The position numbers and the translations under genes were made by a program. Under the pieces are notes generated by a model that was not told where the DNA came from, ran no database searches, and saw only the letters and a program-made list of their open reading frames with translations. A DNA stretch of 59,988 nt from positions 1 through 59,988 of the forward strand of contig PKXU01000101.1 in assembly GCA_003132445.1 (NCBI GenBank). Direction: 5' to 3'. Of the stretch, positions 58,490 through 59,988 are shown piece after piece; the stretch's first letter is position 1; each line of letters starts with the position of its first letter. The DNA is from Acidobacteriaceae bacterium. Its GTDB lineage: Bacteria > Acidobacteriota > Terriglobia > Terriglobales > Acidobacteriaceae.

Positions 58490-59437
58490 ATGCCAGCTAA
58501 ATCTCGAATGCGATTTTTTTCATTCTCTGTCTTATTTGTTTTCGCCGCGCTGGCTCTCGCTCCAGCACAGGCTGCTCAGCCGGCGGCCGACAAAAATCCC
58601 CAATCGACGATGACCTCCGCTCCTGCAGCGGCTTCGGCCGATGCCTCCCAGTACGTGGGAGTGGAGACCTGCAAGACCTGTCATGAAGAGATTTACAACG
58701 CCTGGGAGAAGACGCCGCACTGGAAAACCACGCTGAACACAAAGGGCGGTCCGGCGCTCCAGGGTTGCGAGGGCTGTCACGGCCCGGGTGCGGAGCACGT
58801 GGCCGGCGGCGGCGACACGAGCAAGATATTCAATCCCGCGAAGCACTCGGCCAAAGAGGTTGACGCCAAGTGCCTGACCTGTCACGCGGGAGCGCACCCG
58901 AACTTTGACCGCTCGCCCCACGCCAAGGCGAAGGTCAGCTGTATCAGCTGCCACAGCGTTCATCAGAGCAAGGAAGAAAACCTGCTGAAGGCTGCGCAGC
59001 CTACGCTCTGCTTCCAGTGCCACTCCGACACTAAGCCGGCGTTCAATATGCCGTTCCACCACAAGGTGAACGAAGGCTTGATCAAGTGCAGCGATTGCCA
59101 CGACGTGCACGGCACCTTCCTAGCCAACAACGTGAAGTCCACGGCCGACCAGAACGCGATCTGCACCAAGTGCCACACCGAGACGCGCGGGCCGTTCGTC
59201 TATGAACACGTCGCGGTCAAGGCCGAGGGGTGTCTGGGATGCCACACTCCGCACGGTTCCCAGAACGCCCGCCTGCTGAACATGCCGGCCATCAACCCGC
59301 TCTGCAACCAGTGCCACAGCGGCGTAGCTGCCAACACGGTTCACGGAATGGGCGCGGGGTCGTCGGAAATCATAACTTGTACGAACTGCCATACCTATAT
59401 TCATGGCTCGAACATGAATGCGGCGTTCCTCAGGTAG
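58490..59437 (+). CDS. Decaheme c-type cytochrome of the DmsE/MtrA family
   Basis: The 315-residue periplasmic cytochrome starts at MPAKSRMRFF, with GGAG eight bases upstream and a signal peptide (FFSFSVLFVFAALALAPAQA). Ten CxxCH sites are present: CKTCH, CEGCH, CLTCH, CISCH, CFQCH, CSDCH, CTKCH, CLGCH, CNQCH and CTNCH. The segments GCHGPGAEHVAGGGD, MPFHHKVNEGLIKCSDCHDV and EGCLGCHTPHGSQN are typical of DmsE/MtrA. Such proteins sit inside an outer-membrane porin and conduct electrons across the outer membrane. The next gene begins 112 bases later with the traits of its porin partner. This suggests extracellular electron transfer, with direction and partner unknown. Confidence 0.94.
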   Translation: MPAKSRMRFFSFSVLFVFAALALAPAQAAQPAADKNPQSTMTSAPAAASADASQYVGVETCKTCHEEIYNAWEKTPHWKTTLNTKGGPALQGCEGCHGPGAEHVAGGGDTSKIFNPAKHSAKEVDAKCLTCHAGAHPNFDRSPHAKAKVSCISCHSVHQSKEENLLKAAQPTLCFQCHSDTKPAFNMPFHHKVNEGLIKCSDCHDVHGTFLANNVKSTADQNAICTKCHTETRGPFVYEHVAVKAEGCLGCHTPHGSQNARLLNMPAINPLCNQCHSGVAANTVHGMGAGSSEIITCTNCHTYIHGSNMNAAFLR

Positions 59438-59548
59438 GAGTCATGGATTGCAACGCGCCTGGAGAATTGCGGAGACGCGGCCGTGTTTCGATTGCGCGCA
59501 GGGATTCAAGGTCTCGAGGAGCAATGTTTTTCAAGTGAGGCTTTCAAT

Positions 59549-59988
59549 ATGATGAACCCAGGATGGATTTCCCGGCTGTTGAGTGAAAAGCATTCTCTTG
59601 CGGCGGCCCGATGCATTGTCGGGGGCATGGCCGCAGCCATTCTGGGCTTGACGGCGGGCACTGCCGTCGCGCAGATTCCAATATTTGTGTCTCACCAGAC
59701 CGCTCCGGACGGCTACACGCTTCATGAGTCTATCGATCTGGGCGGACATGTGGCCAATATCGACGGCAGCGGTGCCATGTACGACACTCTGGTCAACCAG
59801 CAGTCCGGTCCGCGCATATTGGGCGAGACCTTTGAGCTGCGCGCGCTGCCGCACACGAAGAACACCCTCGTCGATTACTTGAAAGCCTTTACCAGCGGGC
59901 TCGGCGGCGATCCGTACAACGTTGCCAAGCTGGACTTTTCCAAGGGCAAGCTCTACGACTTCTCCGGCTTGTTCCGCCGCGACCGCCA
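59549..59988 (+). CDS. MtrB/PioB-like outer-membrane protein, N-terminal part (cut by window end)
   Basis: Only the first 146 residues or so are present. GTGAGG lies eight bases before the ATG at 59549. After a long signal sequence (AARCIVGGMAAAILGLTAGTAVAQ), the mature part has the barrel-like ESIDLGGHVANIDGSGAMYD, QQSGPRILGETFELRALPHT, and LDFSKGKLYDFSGLFRRDR, resembling the first strands of decaheme-associated MtrB/PioB porins. Its position directly after a DmsE/MtrA-type cytochrome strongly supports the call. The N-terminal CxxC of Shewanella MtrB is not present in the visible part. The remainder of the barrel lies outside the window. Confidence 0.7.
   Translation, partial: MMNPGWISRLLSEKHSLAAARCIVGGMAAAILGLTAGTAVAQIPIFVSHQTAPDGYTLHESIDLGGHVANIDGSGAMYDTLVNQQSGPRILGETFELRALPHTKNTLVDYLKAFTSGLGGDPYNVAKLDFSKGKLYDFSGLFRRDR

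Overview
The window reads as a chromosomal segment of an Acidobacteriota bacterium of the Koribacter/Sulfotelmatobacter type (class Terriglobia). This is inferred from gene content and protein style, not from a marker gene. The indicators are an alternative complex III joined to a caa3 oxidase, a roughly 1,190-residue Oar-like TonB-dependent receptor with an N-terminal carboxypeptidase-regulatory domain, a DUF3857/transglutaminase/TPR protein, a DUF3617 protein, paired PilZ proteins, and many palindromic intergenic repeats. No rRNA, complete prophage, CRISPR array or intact insertion sequence was seen.

Layout. 1-3,620 is a scarred region: an outer-membrane barrel protein, a HTH/TOBE regulator, a frameshifted and truncated secreted protein, and a decapitated large serine recombinase whose reading frame ends inside a tRNA-CAU gene. 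3,400-8,060 (minus strand) holds a small secreted protein, a lone sugar-binding-like protein, two PilZ proteins, proC and an SDR reductase. 8,130-9,165 is decayed DNA with a TcmP-like remnant. 9,166-14,430 carries an RMD1/DUF155-like membrane protein, a giant FAD/Fe-S oxidoreductase and a zinc-ribbon membrane protein.

14,677-28,357 (minus strand) is the respiratory core, in transcription order actA-actB-actC-actD-actE-actF, a small membrane protein, sco, ctaC-ctaD-ctaE-ctaF. Alternative complex III oxidises the quinol, its cytochromes pass electrons to the haem c of the fused CtaC, and the oxidase reduces oxygen. The SCO protein probably loads CuA. The oxidase subunit I carries the YSHPxV motif of the A2 subtype.

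28,632-54,165 is mostly housekeeping and scattered metabolism: aldehyde dehydrogenase, amidase, DUF3857 protein, purM, purN, GNAT, tyrS, lipid kinase, sppA, HU, a serine hydrolase, DUF3617, pgeF, a methylmalonyl-CoA-mutase-type large subunit, a SpdH-like oxidase, glgC, an S9 peptidase and a GAF protein. 54,344-59,988 looks like an extracellular electron and nutrient module: an Oar-like receptor flanked by two near-identical 75-bp elements, then a decaheme DmsE/MtrA-type cytochrome and the start of an MtrB/PioB-like outer-membrane protein cut by the window edge.

The most unusual signals are non-genic. One is a bipartite REP-like palindrome family with about ten copies, some inside reading frames. 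Another is a second palindrome family with a CTGATACGA tail. A third is a series of short degenerate tandem repeats at gene junctions, each with a different unit. The last is the duplicated 75-bp element around the receptor, which contains both a possible 29-31 residue peptide gene and a CRP/FNR-like palindrome.
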